A stretch of 64,000 nt of DNA, taken from positions 124,001 to 188,000 of the forward strand of contig NZ_JAUIYO010000002.1 in NCBI RefSeq assembly GCF_044891285.1, written 5' to 3'. This document shows positions 1 through 9,992 of this stretch, piece after piece (positions within the stretch are counted from its first letter, which is position 1; every line of letters begins with the position of its first letter). Source of the stretch: Pseudobacillus lumedeiriae (GTDB taxonomy: Bacteria; Bacillota; Bacilli; Bacillales; Domibacillaceae). A program made the position numbers and the translations under genes. A model generated the notes under the pieces. The model saw only the letters and a list, made by a program, of their open reading frames with translations. It made no database searches and was not told the DNA's origin.

Positions 1-1080
1 TTGATGATGGTGTACAGTGCTAGCTCTGTGACAGCTGTGCAGCGCTATGAAGTGGCAAGTGATTACTTCTACAATAAACAAAAGATTCATATAATGATTG
101 CCTCATTTTTCTTTTTCATAGCTGCTGCGTTTCCGTACAAAGCCTATAAAAACAGTAAATTTCTATTTATTATGATAGCAGGCATTGTTGGATTGCTTTG
201 TATCCTTGCGTTTTTTGGAACGATCTCAAATAATGCTAGAAGCTGGATACGTCTTGGAGGCTTTAATTTGCAGCCTTCAGAATTTGCTAAGCTGGTCATT
301 ATTATTTATATGTCGGCGATTTATGCTAAAAAGCAAAATTATATTAATTCGTTCAATAAAGGGGTTATTCCGCCGATTATTTTATTAGTTTTCTTATGTA
401 TGTTAATTGCTGCTGAACCGGATTTTGGTACAGCCTTTATTATCTTTGTCATAGGATGTACGATTATTATTTCTTCCGGTATGAAGTTTAAAAGTATGTG
501 GAAGCTTGTCCTGCTTGGCATGATGGCTGCTTTGATCCTTTCACCGCTTATTCTTTTAAAAAAAGATCAGATTTTCACAGAAGAAAAAATGAGCCGGATT
601 ACCGGTTATCTGGAACCTTTTGAATATCAAGAAGGAGATGGGTATCATCTTGTCAATTCGTATCTTGCCATTGGTTCAGGCGGAGTCATAGGAAGAGGTC
701 TTGGTCAAGGTATTCAAAAGCTCGGCTATTTACCTGAGCCTCATACAGATTTCATCATGGCTGTTATTGCGGAAGAGCTGGGAGTATTAGGTGTTCTCAT
801 CGTTATTGGGGGCTTGAGCTTCATTGTGTTGAAAGGGATTTATACGTCGATCAAATGCAGCGACCCATTCGGATCAATGATGGCAGTCGGTATTTCCAGC
901 ATGATTGCTATTCAATCACTGATTAATTTAGGCGGAGTGACAGGTTTGATCCCGATTACGGGTGTTACATTGCCATTCATCAGCTATGGAGGATCTTCTC
1001 TTATTTTGTTGTCTGTTTCTCTAGGGGTCCTCGTTAACATTTCGATGTTTGTTAAATATGAAAACCTTTATAAAAAATAG
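1..1080 (+). CDS. ftsW: FtsW, septal peptidoglycan polymerase (5' end cut by window)
   Basis: SEDS-family membrane glycosyltransferase that polymerises lipid II at the division septum. The frame is open from base 1 and begins inside the first membrane segment (MVYSASS motif), so roughly 20 N-terminal residues lie outside the window. Family signatures visible are NNARSWIRLGGFNLQPSEFAK, EPDFGTA, the PEPHTDFIMAVIAEELG loop and a C-terminal SYGGSSL. Multiple hydrophobic segments are present. SpoVE at 41134 is a paralogue. I choose FtsW over RodA or SpoVE because ftsW directly precedes pycA in Bacillus. A terminator follows the stop. Confidence 0.88.
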   Translation: MMMVYSASSVTAVQRYEVASDYFYNKQKIHIMIASFFFFIAAAFPYKAYKNSKFLFIMIAGIVGLLCILAFFGTISNNARSWIRLGGFNLQPSEFAKLVIIIYMSAIYAKKQNYINSFNKGVIPPIILLVFLCMLIAAEPDFGTAFIIFVIGCTIIISSGMKFKSMWKLVLLGMMAALILSPLILLKKDQIFTEEKMSRITGYLEPFEYQEGDGYHLVNSYLAIGSGGVIGRGLGQGIQKLGYLPEPHTDFIMAVIAEELGVLGVLIVIGGLSFIVLKGIYTSIKCSDPFGSMMAVGISSMIAIQSLINLGGVTGLIPITGVTLPFISYGGSSLILLSVSLGVLVNISMFVKYENLYKK

Positions 1081-1103
1081 CAGCTGTTTTTTCTAGTAAG
1101 TAA

Positions 1104-1153
1104 AAAGCTGTCCCAAAGTAAATGGCTATATGCTTATGGGACAACTTTTTTTT
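1104..1153 (+). terminator. Rho-independent terminator of ftsW
   Basis: The arm AAGCTGTCCCAAAG pairs with CTTATGGGACAACTT across a loop of about 15 bases, followed by a run of T. It separates ftsW from pycA. Confidence 0.85.
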
Positions 1154-1187
1154 ATATATTTACTCATATGATAGGGGAGAGATGAAC

Positions 1188-4100
1188 ATGAGAAAAATTA
1201 GTAAAGTGCTAGTGGCAAACAGGGGGGAAATTGCTATTCGGGTGTTTCGTGCTTGTACAGAACTAAATATCCGCACAGTAGCTATTTATTCTAAAGAAGA
1301 TTCAGGGTCTTACCATCGTTATAAAGCGGACGAGGCTTACCTAGTTGGTAAAGGGAAAAAGCCAATCGATGCTTATCTTGATATTGAAAATATTATTAAA
1401 GTTGCTAAGCAGGCAGAAGTAGATGCTATCCATCCAGGGTATGGTTTTTTGTCAGAAAATCTCGAATTTTCAAAACGATGTGAAGAAGAAGGGATTATTT
1501 TCATTGGTCCCAAGTCTAAGCATCTAGATATGTTTGGCGACAAAGTAAAAGCGAGAATCCAAGCGCAAAATGCAAATATCCCTGTCATCCCAGGCACAGA
1601 TGGGCCGGTAGCTGACTTAGAGGAAGTTATTTCATTTGGAAGAGAGCATGGTTTTCCTCTCATGATCAAAGCTGCACTAGGCGGCGGCGGCCGCGGTATG
1701 CGGATTGTGAATAGTGTTGAAGATGTAAGGGAAGCTTATGAGCGCGCAAAGTCAGAAGCAAAAGCCGCTTTTGGCAATAGCGAAGTATACGTAGAAAAGT
1801 TTGTTCAAAATCCAAAACATATTGAGGTACAAATTCTTGGAGACCATGAAGGCAATATTGTCCACTTATTTGAAAGAGACTGCTCTGTACAGAGACGTCA
1901 TCAGAAAGTTGTAGAGGTAGCTCCATGCGTTTCTTTATCTGAAAATTTGCGCAATTCTATTTGTGAAGCAGCTGTAGAACTAATGAAGAATGTCGATTAT
2001 TTAAATGCGGGTACAGTGGAGTTTCTCGTAGCTGGAAATGAATTTTATTTTATTGAAGTAAATCCGCGTGTGCAAGTGGAGCATACAATTACGGAAATGG
2101 TGACAGGGATTGATATTGTTCAGTCGCAGATTTTAATTGCGGAAGGCCACGCTTTACATAGTAAACAAGTAGGCATTCCTAAACAGGAAGAGATCGTGAT
2201 CCATGGATATGCGATTCAGTCGCGTGTCACGACAGAAGATCCATTGAATGACTTCATGCCTGATACAGGAAAAATTATGGCTTATCGTTCAGGAGGCGGT
2301 TTTGGTGTCCGTTTAGATGCAGGGAATGGATTCCAGGGATCTATTATTACTCCTTATTACGATTCTTTGCTTGTAAAAGTCTCCACATGGGCGTTGACAT
2401 TTGAACAGGCGGCTTCAAAAATGGTGCGTAATTTACAAGAGTTTCGTATTCGTGGCATTAAAACGAATATTCCATTTTTAGAAAATGTAATGCGTCATGA
2501 AAACTTTATTTCAGGCCATTACGATACGTCTTTTATTGATACAACACCAGAACTGTTTATTTTCCCGAAGAGAAAAGACCGCGGAACAAAAATGCTAAAT
2601 TATATTGGAAATGTGACAATTAATGGTTTTCCAGGAGTTGAAAAAAGGAAAAAGCCGATCTTTGATAAAACATTTATTCCGAATATCTCTTCAATAGAGA
2701 AAGCTGCTTCCGGTACAAAGCAGATTCTTGATCAAAAAGGAGCGGACGGACTTGTTGATTGGATCAAATCCCGTCCTGACGTTCTTTTGACGGATACGAC
2801 GTTTCGTGACGCTCATCAATCGCTGCTTGCGACTCGTGTGCGGACAAGCGATTTAGCCCGTATTGCAGAACCGACTTCTAAGCTGCTGCCTAACTTATTC
2901 TCACTTGAAATGTGGGGAGGTGCCACATTTGACGTGTCATATCGCTTTTTGAAAGAGGACCCGTGGAAGCGTCTCATTACATTGAGAGAACAAGTGCCTA
3001 ATGTGTTGTTTCAAATGCTTCTTCGGGCATCTAATGCTGTCGGCTATACAAATTACCCGGACAATGTAATTCGTGAATTTGTCCATCAATCTGCGGATGC
3101 TGGTATTGATGTCTTCCGGATTTTTGACAGTTTAAACTGGGTGAAGGGAATGGAAACGGCCATTGATGCTGTGCGTCAGACAGGAAAGATTGCTGAAGCA
3201 GCCATTTGTTATACAGGTGACATTGAGGATCCAACCCGGACAAAGTATGATATTCGTTATTATAAAGAGATGGCAAAAGAATTGGAACATCAAGGCGCGC
3301 ACATTCTTTGCATCAAAGACATGGCTGGTTTATTAAAGCCGCAGGCTGCCTATCGATTAATTTCCGAGTTGAAAGCAACGGTAGATGTCCCTATTCACCT
3401 TCATACGCATGATACGAGCGGAAATGGTATTTACATGTATGCAAAAGCAATCGAAGCAGGTGTAGATATTGTTGATACAGCATTAAGTGCGATGGCAGGC
3501 TTAACGTCACAGCCGAGTGTCAATACGCTTTATTATGCGTTGAAAGGAACAGAGAGAGCACCTTTAGTGGATATTGAATCTTTGGAAAAGTTATCTCAAT
3601 ATTGGGAAGGAGTTCGTAAATATTACCAAGATTTTGAAAGTGGAATGATTGCACCGCATACAGAAGTGTATAAACATGAAATGCCTGGAGGACAATACAG
3701 CAACCTGCAGCAGCAAGCAAAAGCGGTAGGGCTTGGCAATCGGTGGGAAGAAGTAAAAGACATGTACAGCCGTGTTAACTTAATGTTTGGAGATATTGTG
3801 AAAGTGACACCATCTTCGAAAGTCGTCGGCGACATGGCGCTGTTTATGGTGCAAAACGATTTGACAGAAGAAGAGGTATTGATGAAAGGGGAGAAGATTG
3901 ATTTTCCCGATTCGGTCATTGAGTTGTTTGAAGGGTATTTAGGCCAGCCGTCCGGGGGATTCCCGCAACAGCTGCAAGAAGTGATTTTAAAAGGAAAAGA
4001 GCCACTTACTGTTCGTCCGGGTGAACTCTTGAAGGAAGTTGACTTTGAAGCGCTGCGTGGTGAGCTTTATAAAGAGCTGGGGCGTCAAATAACAGATCAT

Positions 4101-4625
4101 GATGTCATTGCCTATGCATTATATCCGAAAGTGTTCATGGAATATACGAAAACCATCGATCAGTTCGGTGATATATCTGCCCTAGATACACCAACGTTCT
4201 TATACGGGATGCGTCTAGGTGAAGAGATTGAGGTTGAAATTGAAACCGGGAAAACATTAATTGTCAAGCTTGTATCCATTGGACAGCCGCAAGCAGACGG
4301 GACACGTGTTGTTTATTTTGAGCTAAATGGTCAGCCGCGTGAGGTCATTATTAAAGACGAAAATGTGAAGTCTTCCGTTGTTTCAAAACTCAAAGCCGAT
4401 CCTAAAAACGACAGCCATCTTGCTGCGACGATGCCTGGTACGGTTATCAAAGTATTGGTCGAGCGGGGAGAAAAAGTTGTTCAAGGAGATCATTTAATGA
4501 TTACAGAAGCAATGAAAATGGAAACTACTGTGCAGGCACCATTTTCAGGAACAATTAAAAATATCCATGTTCAAAACGGTGAAGCAATCTCAACAGGAGA
4601 TTTGTTGATCGAATTGGAAAGATAA
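1188..4625 (+). CDS. pycA: Pyruvate carboxylase
   Basis: Biotin-dependent anaplerotic enzyme that carboxylates pyruvate to oxaloacetate using ATP and bicarbonate in the cytoplasm. Domain order is biotin carboxylase with ATP-grasp (about residues 1-450, glycine-rich AALGGGGRGM loop), carboxyltransferase (about 530-800, DTTFRDAHQSLLATRVR), the PYC linker domain, and a C-terminal biotinyl domain with EAMKME, the biotinylated lysine being about K1110. At 1145 residues it has full family length. ATG 1188 sits 6-7 bases behind GGGGAGAG; ATG 1182 is too close to that site, and the frame open from 1122 overlaps the upstream terminator. Confidence 0.97.
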   Translation: MRKISKVLVANRGEIAIRVFRACTELNIRTVAIYSKEDSGSYHRYKADEAYLVGKGKKPIDAYLDIENIIKVAKQAEVDAIHPGYGFLSENLEFSKRCEEEGIIFIGPKSKHLDMFGDKVKARIQAQNANIPVIPGTDGPVADLEEVISFGREHGFPLMIKAALGGGGRGMRIVNSVEDVREAYERAKSEAKAAFGNSEVYVEKFVQNPKHIEVQILGDHEGNIVHLFERDCSVQRRHQKVVEVAPCVSLSENLRNSICEAAVELMKNVDYLNAGTVEFLVAGNEFYFIEVNPRVQVEHTITEMVTGIDIVQSQILIAEGHALHSKQVGIPKQEEIVIHGYAIQSRVTTEDPLNDFMPDTGKIMAYRSGGGFGVRLDAGNGFQGSIITPYYDSLLVKVSTWALTFEQAASKMVRNLQEFRIRGIKTNIPFLENVMRHENFISGHYDTSFIDTTPELFIFPKRKDRGTKMLNYIGNVTINGFPGVEKRKKPIFDKTFIPNISSIEKAASGTKQILDQKGADGLVDWIKSRPDVLLTDTTFRDAHQSLLATRVRTSDLARIAEPTSKLLPNLFSLEMWGGATFDVSYRFLKEDPWKRLITLREQVPNVLFQMLLRASNAVGYTNYPDNVIREFVHQSADAGIDVFRIFDSLNWVKGMETAIDAVRQTGKIAEAAICYTGDIEDPTRTKYDIRYYKEMAKELEHQGAHILCIKDMAGLLKPQAAYRLISELKATVDVPIHLHTHDTSGNGIYMYAKAIEAGVDIVDTALSAMAGLTSQPSVNTLYYALKGTERAPLVDIESLEKLSQYWEGVRKYYQDFESGMIAPHTEVYKHEMPGGQYSNLQQQAKAVGLGNRWEEVKDMYSRVNLMFGDIVKVTPSSKVVGDMALFMVQNDLTEEEVLMKGEKIDFPDSVIELFEGYLGQPSGGFPQQLQEVILKGKEPLTVRPGELLKEVDFEALRGELYKELGRQITDHDVIAYALYPKVFMEYTKTIDQFGDISALDTPTFLYGMRLGEEIEVEIETGKTLIVKLVSIGQPQADGTRVVYFELNGQPREVIIKDENVKSSVVSKLKADPKNDSHLAATMPGTVIKVLVERGEKVVQGDHLMITEAMKMETTVQAPFSGTIKNIHVQNGEAISTGDLLIELER

Positions 4626-4660
4626 AAAAAAAGAAGCGGCTTAGGCCTGCTTCTTTTTTT
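4625..4660. terminator. Bidirectional terminator between convergent pycA and ctaA
   Basis: AAGAAGC pairs with GCTTCTT, flanked by A8 on the left and T7 on the right, so it can stop transcription from both sides. Confidence 0.8.
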
Positions 4661-5585
4661 ATCCAGTTTTAGTTATGCTTTTCTCATTGATTTTACTTCT
4701 GGAAACAAGAAGGATGAAATAACACAATAAGCCAAATAGGCAAGAGATAAATAAAGCATGTGCTAATGCTACATAAAGATTTACTCTAGTAAAAATAATA
4801 ATTGCGCCAGACATTACCTGAAGAGACACAAGGGTAAAAGCAACAATCCACCCCCAAAAAATAACGCGCTGGTTTCTATGATGCTTGACCGCCTTGAAGG
4901 TTATATAGGCGATCCAGATGAAAATTAAGCCGGCAGCAAGACGGTGGCCCATTTGGATTCCTTGATATGTATTAAGTGAAAGGAATGGACTGCTATTTAC
5001 ACAAAATGGCCAATCCGGACAAGTTAAGCTGGCATTTGTATGTCTTACAAGAGCACCTGTATAGACGACTAAATAGCTATAAAGTGTGACACCGATAGTA
5101 TGCCATTTCATTTGATTGTCAATAACTAACGAAGATGCATCGAATTTCTGATCGACTTCAAAGATTAAAAGAGTCAGCAGCAGTACAGCAGCAAAGGAAA
5201 TAAGCGAGATGCCGAAATGAAGAGCAAGGACAAAGTCGCTCTGTCCCCATTTAACAGCGGCTGCTCCAATCAAAGCTTGGGCAACTAAAAAGAAAACGGA
5301 CATAATCACTAAAAATTTCGTTTCGCGCTTATGACCGATCGACCGCCAGGAAAGAATAGATAAGGCTGCTACAAGCAGGCCGACACCGCCGGAAACGGCC
5401 CGGTGAGATAATTCAATAATGGTTTCTATCGTGATATTATCAGGAATTAACTGCCCATGGCATAGCGGCCATTCTCTTCCGCATCCGAGGCCTGAGTCGG
5501 TTTTTGTCACTAAGGCACCGCCCAGCAGGACGAGAAGCATGCCGAAAGTTGTCAAAACCGCCAGCCATTTTAAAGAGCGTTGCAT
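4659..5585 (-). CDS. ctaA: Haem A synthase CtaA
   Basis: Membrane haem-containing enzyme that oxidises the C8 methyl of haem O to a formyl group, giving haem A for the caa3 oxidase encoded next door. Eight hydrophobic segments are evident. Conserved features include the CGREWPLCHG cysteine pair in the first loop, the ELSHR histidine, LHFGISLISFA, ALVRHTNASLTCPDWPFC with a second cysteine pair, and MGHRLAAGL. ATG at 5585 follows AGGTG with good spacing and matches the usual N-terminus; a GTG three codons upstream at 5594 is possible. It diverges from ctaB. Confidence 0.95.
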   Translation of the reverse strand: MQRSLKWLAVLTTFGMLLVLLGGALVTKTDSGLGCGREWPLCHGQLIPDNITIETIIELSHRAVSGGVGLLVAALSILSWRSIGHKRETKFLVIMSVFFLVAQALIGAAAVKWGQSDFVLALHFGISLISFAAVLLLTLLIFEVDQKFDASSLVIDNQMKWHTIGVTLYSYLVVYTGALVRHTNASLTCPDWPFCVNSSPFLSLNTYQGIQMGHRLAAGLIFIWIAYITFKAVKHHRNQRVIFWGWIVAFTLVSLQVMSGAIIIFTRVNLYVALAHALFISCLFGLLCYFILLVSRSKINEKSITKTG

Positions 5586-6002
5586 GTTTTTCACCTACTT
5601 ATATGTATTGCGACAGAGAATTATAAAAGAGTTCACCTTCTCGATAATACAGAAGATGATAATAAAAGACAACTTGTAAAATTATTTGGAAATGTTATTC
5701 TTAATATGTAGAAGAGACCATATGTTTATTTCTTTATTTTTATAGAATTGGCAGAAGGGGTCTTTAACACCTCTGTTGTTATTATCCTATAAAATCAAAT
5801 CGATAGGAATAGTGCTTGCTCAGCGGACACAAATTCGACATAATTAGTTCATTATGTGTTCACAAAAGAACAAGATGATATGATTTAATATGGAATGAAC
5901 GGTGGTTTCTCTAAGGCAAGTACTATTTGATAAAGAAGAATAAAGATTCACTCTTTATTCCTAAAAAACAGAATGCTTGTTTTTATGAGAGGGGGGAAAA
6001 AG
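5586..6002. other. Divergent ctaA/ctaB control region
   Basis: About 417 bases without a gene between two divergent oxidase-assembly genes. An 11-base hairpin (5936-5946 against 5952-5962, loop TTCAC, 10 of 11 paired) lies upstream of the ctaB ribosome binding site and is not followed by T's, so it looks like a leader structure and not a terminator. A partial palindrome TGTGTTCACA lies near 5854. I see no confident sigma A promoter. In B. subtilis ResD acts on this divergent region, but I cannot place its sites here. Confidence 0.5.
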
Positions 6003-6911
6003 GTGTCACGTGCCGCAACGACAATGGGAAAAAACGAACTTCCAGAAACGACAGCTATGAAAGATTTCCTAGCACTAATTAAAATAGGGATTGTCAATTC
6101 CAACTTGATCACTATTTTTACAGGACTGTGGCTTGCAATCGTTTTTAACGGCCTGCACTTTCTATCTCAACTAGATACTGTTCTTTATACATTGCTTGGG
6201 TCATCTCTGATTATTGCGGGCTCTGCCAGTTTAAATAACTTCATTGATCGGGACATTGATCCGCTGATGGAAAGAACGAAAGGGCGCCCGACTGTTACAG
6301 GGAATATAAGTTATTTGAAAGTAGTGACAATTGGACTCGCTTTCATTTTTGTAGGAACGGTACTTTTGTTTTTAACGACAATTACCGCCGGCTTCATTGG
6401 TTTGATCGGTGTATTCAGTTATGTCGTACTTTATTCAATATGGTCTAAGCGCCGCCACGTCAGTAATACTGTGGTTGGGAGTATTTCAGGGGCTGTGCCG
6501 CCATTAATCGGCTGGGCAGCGATTGATCCCAATTTGGATATTGTTGCATGGATGTTGTTTTTAATTATGTTTATTTGGCAGCCTCCGCATTTTTATGCAC
6601 TGGCTATGCGACGCTGTGAAGAATACAGAGCCGCCGGCATTCCTATGCTGCCAGTAGTGAAAGGATTTTCTGTTACGAAGCGTCATATGATTATTTGGGT
6701 GCTGGCTCTCTTGCCGCTTCCGTTTTTTATGACATCACTCGGTACGGGATTCGTTGTTTTAGCGACTATTTTAAATATAGGATGGTTTGTTCTTGGATTG
6801 TCTGGATATAAAATGAAGGATGATCTGAGATGGGCAAAGCTGATGTTTATTTATTCATTACAGTATTTAACCGTCCTGTTTGTGGCGATGGTTATTTTTA
6901 CTGTTATTTAA
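6003..6911 (+). CDS. ctaB: Protohaem IX farnesyltransferase (haem O synthase)
   Basis: UbiA-type membrane prenyltransferase that attaches the hydroxyethylfarnesyl tail to protohaem, giving haem O, the substrate of CtaA. The two Asp-rich motifs are NNFIDRDIDPLMERT and the region after YRAAGIPMLPVV; the WSKRRHVSNTVVGSISGAVPPLIGW block is typical. GTG 6003 lies 6-7 bases after GAGAGGGGGG, giving 302 residues, the usual length. The frame is open to an ATG at 5973 but that lacks a ribosome site. It leads the ctaBCDEF cluster. Confidence 0.95.
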   Translation: MSRAATTMGKNELPETTAMKDFLALIKIGIVNSNLITIFTGLWLAIVFNGLHFLSQLDTVLYTLLGSSLIIAGSASLNNFIDRDIDPLMERTKGRPTVTGNISYLKVVTIGLAFIFVGTVLLFLTTITAGFIGLIGVFSYVVLYSIWSKRRHVSNTVVGSISGAVPPLIGWAAIDPNLDIVAWMLFLIMFIWQPPHFYALAMRRCEEYRAAGIPMLPVVKGFSVTKRHMIIWVLALLPLPFFMTSLGTGFVVLATILNIGWFVLGLSGYKMKDDLRWAKLMFIYSLQYLTVLFVAMVIFTVI

Positions 6912-6999
6912 TTTGCGGGAATTCTTTCTTGTCAAAGAAATCCATATATAAGCTCATATCGTTGCAGAAATTCATAAGAAAGAGGGGTTTAATTAAGCT

Positions 7000-8085
7000 A
7001 TGAAAGATAGGCTAACTAAATGGCGTCTTCTATCAGTCTTTGCCGTGTTGGCACTCGTGTTGTCAGGCTGTGGTGAGCCATTCCTTTCCGCACTGACACC
7101 TGCCGGTGAAGTGGCTAAACAGCAATATGACTTGATGATTCTAAGTACGGTCATCATGGTAGCGGTTATTGTTGTCGTTACTATAATCTTCGTTATTGCC
7201 ATTACCCGCTTCCGCCGCAAAAAAGGCGATGAAAACAAAATTCCTAAACAAGTGGAAGGCAGTCATTTACTTGAAATCATCTGGACAGTTATTCCTATTA
7301 TCCTTTTACTGATTCTTGCTGTACCGACAGTTACAGCCACATTCCACCAAGCTGATGTAAAGGAAATGGATAAAAAACCAAATAAAGATGGTGTACGTGA
7401 CGCGCTTGTCGTTAATGTGCGTGCAAATCTTTACTGGTGGGAGTTTGAGTACCCTGACTATAAAGTCATCACATCTCAGGAATTAGTTGTTCCAACAGAT
7501 CAAAAAGTATATTTTAATTTGATCGCATCTGATGTAAAACATTCATTTTGGATTCCGGCTGCCGGAGGGAAGCTCGATACAAACACAGATAACGTGAACA
7601 GATTCTGGCTGCACTTTGACAGTCAAAAAGCAGCTGAAGTGAACAATCTGTTCTACGGAAAATGTGCTGAGCTTTGTGGTCCGTCCCATGCGTTAATGGA
7701 CTTTAAAGTGGAGACAAAGTCTCAAGATGACTTTAAACAATGGCTAAATGCTATGCAAACAGCGAAAGAAGCTGCTCCAACTGATACGGCTGCAGCAGAA
7801 GGACAAAAGATTTTTGAACAAAGCTGTCTGAGCTGTCATGCAGTAAGCCCGCAGGATGCACGTCCTGAGCAGGCACGAATTGCGCCGAACTTAGCTACAT
7901 TCGGTGAGCGTACACGTGTTGCTGGTATATTGGATCATAATGAGGAAGAGTTGAAAAACTGGATTCGTGATCCTGAAAAATATAAACCGGGCAATAAAAT
8001 GACAGGTACTTATAAGCAGTTAAGCGAAACAGAGCTTGACCAATTAGCAGCGTATTTAATGAGCTTGAAAGTAGAAGGAAAATAA
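7000..8085 (+). CDS. ctaC: caa3 oxidase subunit II with fused cytochrome c
   Basis: Electron-entry subunit of cytochrome caa3 oxidase. A lipoprotein signal peptide ends at LVLSGC with Cys24 as the likely lipidated residue. Two membrane helices lie at about 43-66 and 88-110. The extracytoplasmic cupredoxin domain carries the CuA ligands (KCAELCGPSHALM, about 221-234), and the C-terminus holds a haem c domain with CLSCH near residue 275. The fused cytochrome is what makes this caa3 and not aa3. The next gene, ctaD, starts 32 bases on. Confidence 0.97.
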   Translation: MKDRLTKWRLLSVFAVLALVLSGCGEPFLSALTPAGEVAKQQYDLMILSTVIMVAVIVVVTIIFVIAITRFRRKKGDENKIPKQVEGSHLLEIIWTVIPIILLLILAVPTVTATFHQADVKEMDKKPNKDGVRDALVVNVRANLYWWEFEYPDYKVITSQELVVPTDQKVYFNLIASDVKHSFWIPAAGGKLDTNTDNVNRFWLHFDSQKAAEVNNLFYGKCAELCGPSHALMDFKVETKSQDDFKQWLNAMQTAKEAAPTDTAAAEGQKIFEQSCLSCHAVSPQDARPEQARIAPNLATFGERTRVAGILDHNEEELKNWIRDPEKYKPGNKMTGTYKQLSETELDQLAAYLMSLKVEGK

Positions 8086-8117
8086 AGAGATAGAAGAAAA
8101 AGAAGGAGGTAAAACCG

Positions 8118-9992
8118 TTGAGTACCATTGCACAAAAAAGAGGATTTGCAAGTACGGTTTGGGACTATTTAACAACAGTAGACCATAAGAAAATTGCAAT
8201 TCTTTATCTGATTGCCGGTGGGATTTTCTTCCTGTTGGGCGGCATAGAAGCGATGCTGATACGCGCTCAGCTGGCTGTACCAAACAATGACTTTGTCAGC
8301 GCGGGCTTGTTTAATGAATTGCTTACTATGCACGGTACGACAATGATTTTCTTAGCAGCAATGCCTTTGCTGCTTGGCTTTATGAATGCGATCATGCCGC
8401 TTCAAATCGGAGCGCGCGATGTAGCATTCCCATTCGTTAATGCACTTGGTTTCTGGTTGTTTTTCTTCGGAGGATTATTTTTAAACTTATCATGGTTCCT
8501 TGGCGGAGCACCTGATGCAGGCTGGACTTCTTATGCTTCCTTATCACTTGCTTCAGAAGGCCATGGAATTGATTTCTATGCCTTAGGTTTGCAGATCTCC
8601 GGTTTTGGTACGTTAATGGGGGGAATCAACTTCCTTGTCACGATTATTAACATGCGTGCCCCTGGTATGACGTACATGAGAATGCCTTTGTTTACATGGA
8701 CAACATTTGTTGCTTCTGCACTAATTTTGTTCGCGTTCCCGCCGTTGACTGCTTCAATCTTCATGTTAACGTTTGACCGCATGTTCGGCGCTAATTTCTT
8801 TAACGTCGCAGCTGGCGGTAACACAATTATTTGGGAACACTTCTTCTGGATCTTCGGACATCCGGAAGTATACATTTTGATTTTGCCGGCTTTCGGTATT
8901 TTCTCGGAAATTTTTTCAACGTTTTCAAGAAAGCGTTTGTTCGGATATTCATCCATGGTATTCGCAACAGTATTAATTGGTTTCCTTGGGTTCATGGTGT
9001 GGGCTCACCACATGTTTACAACTGGACTTGGTCCAGTAGCTAACGCTATTTTCGCAGTTGCTACGATGGCAATTGCTGTACCTACAGGTATTAAGATCTT
9101 TAACTGGCTTCTCACGATGTGGGGAGGCAGCATTAAGTTTACGGTGCCGATGATTTATGCTGTTGCCTTTATTCCATCTTTCGTAGCTGGTGGGGTAACA
9201 GGGATCATGCAAGCGGTAGCTCCAGCGGATTATCAATACCATGACAGCTACTTTATTGTGGCCCACTTCCACTACGTTATCGTTGGTGGTGTCGTACTAG
9301 CATTATTAGCGGGTGTTCATTTTTACTGGCCAAAAATGTTCGGAACAATGTTAAGCGAAGGAATTGGTAAATTTACTTTCTTCTTCTTCTTCATTGGTTT
9401 CCATTTAACATTCTTTATCCAGCATTTCTTAGGCTTAATGGGAATGCCGCGCCGTGTTTGGACGTTCCTTCCTGGTCAAGGGCTTGATACAGGAAACTTG
9501 ATCAGTTCCATCGGAGCAGCATTCATGGCAGTAGGTGTCATTTCATTATTAGTGAATATAGTGATCACTTCGGTTAAAAATGAAAAAGTCGGCAACGATC
9601 CATGGGGAGACGGCCGCACGTTAGAATGGGCAATTGCTTCACCGCCGCCATTCTATAACTTTAAGCAACTGCCGCTCGTCCGTGGACTTGACCCTTACTG
9701 GTTAGAGAAAATGGAAGGCAAGCAAACAATGACGCCAGCCGAACCGATCGGTGATATTCATATGCCAAATGGTTCATTCACACCATTCGTTATCTCGCTG
9801 GGCTTTTTCATCGCAGCTTTCGGAGCGATGTATCATGTAGACGACAAAGCATGGGCAATTCCAGTGTTAATCGGCGGATTGGCTCTTGCGTTTGGTGCTA
9901 TGGCTTATCGTTCACTAAAAGACGATCATGGCTTCCATATTCATAAAGAAGATTTAATTGAGGAAAATGATGACAAGGGGGTTAAGGCATAA
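8118..9992 (+). CDS. ctaD: caa3 oxidase subunit I
   Basis: Catalytic haem-copper subunit that reduces oxygen and pumps protons. Twelve or more membrane segments are evident. Ligand motifs are LTMHGTTMIF (low-spin haem), WEHFFWIFGHPEVYIL (CuB His with the cross-linked Tyr), the HHMFTTG pair and HFHYVIVGG. At 624 residues it has the extended C-terminus usual for the Bacillus caa3 enzyme. TTG 8118 is the start, set by AAGGAGG seven bases upstream. Its stop overlaps the ctaE start by one base (TAATG), implying coupled translation. Confidence 0.97.
   Translation: MSTIAQKRGFASTVWDYLTTVDHKKIAILYLIAGGIFFLLGGIEAMLIRAQLAVPNNDFVSAGLFNELLTMHGTTMIFLAAMPLLLGFMNAIMPLQIGARDVAFPFVNALGFWLFFFGGLFLNLSWFLGGAPDAGWTSYASLSLASEGHGIDFYALGLQISGFGTLMGGINFLVTIINMRAPGMTYMRMPLFTWTTFVASALILFAFPPLTASIFMLTFDRMFGANFFNVAAGGNTIIWEHFFWIFGHPEVYILILPAFGIFSEIFSTFSRKRLFGYSSMVFATVLIGFLGFMVWAHHMFTTGLGPVANAIFAVATMAIAVPTGIKIFNWLLTMWGGSIKFTVPMIYAVAFIPSFVAGGVTGIMQAVAPADYQYHDSYFIVAHFHYVIVGGVVLALLAGVHFYWPKMFGTMLSEGIGKFTFFFFFIGFHLTFFIQHFLGLMGMPRRVWTFLPGQGLDTGNLISSIGAAFMAVGVISLLVNIVITSVKNEKVGNDPWGDGRTLEWAIASPPPFYNFKQLPLVRGLDPYWLEKMEGKQTMTPAEPIGDIHMPNGSFTPFVISLGFFIAAFGAMYHVDDKAWAIPVLIGGLALAFGAMAYRSLKDDHGFHIHKEDLIEENDDKGVKA

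Noticed and set aside
1122..1187. 22-residue upstream extension of pycA
   Set aside because: It starts in the loop of the ftsW terminator; the conserved start and ribosome site are at 1188.
8576..8995. 139-codon minus-strand frame inside ctaD
   Set aside because: It is a shadow of a highly conserved membrane-protein gene with no start signal or recognisable motif.
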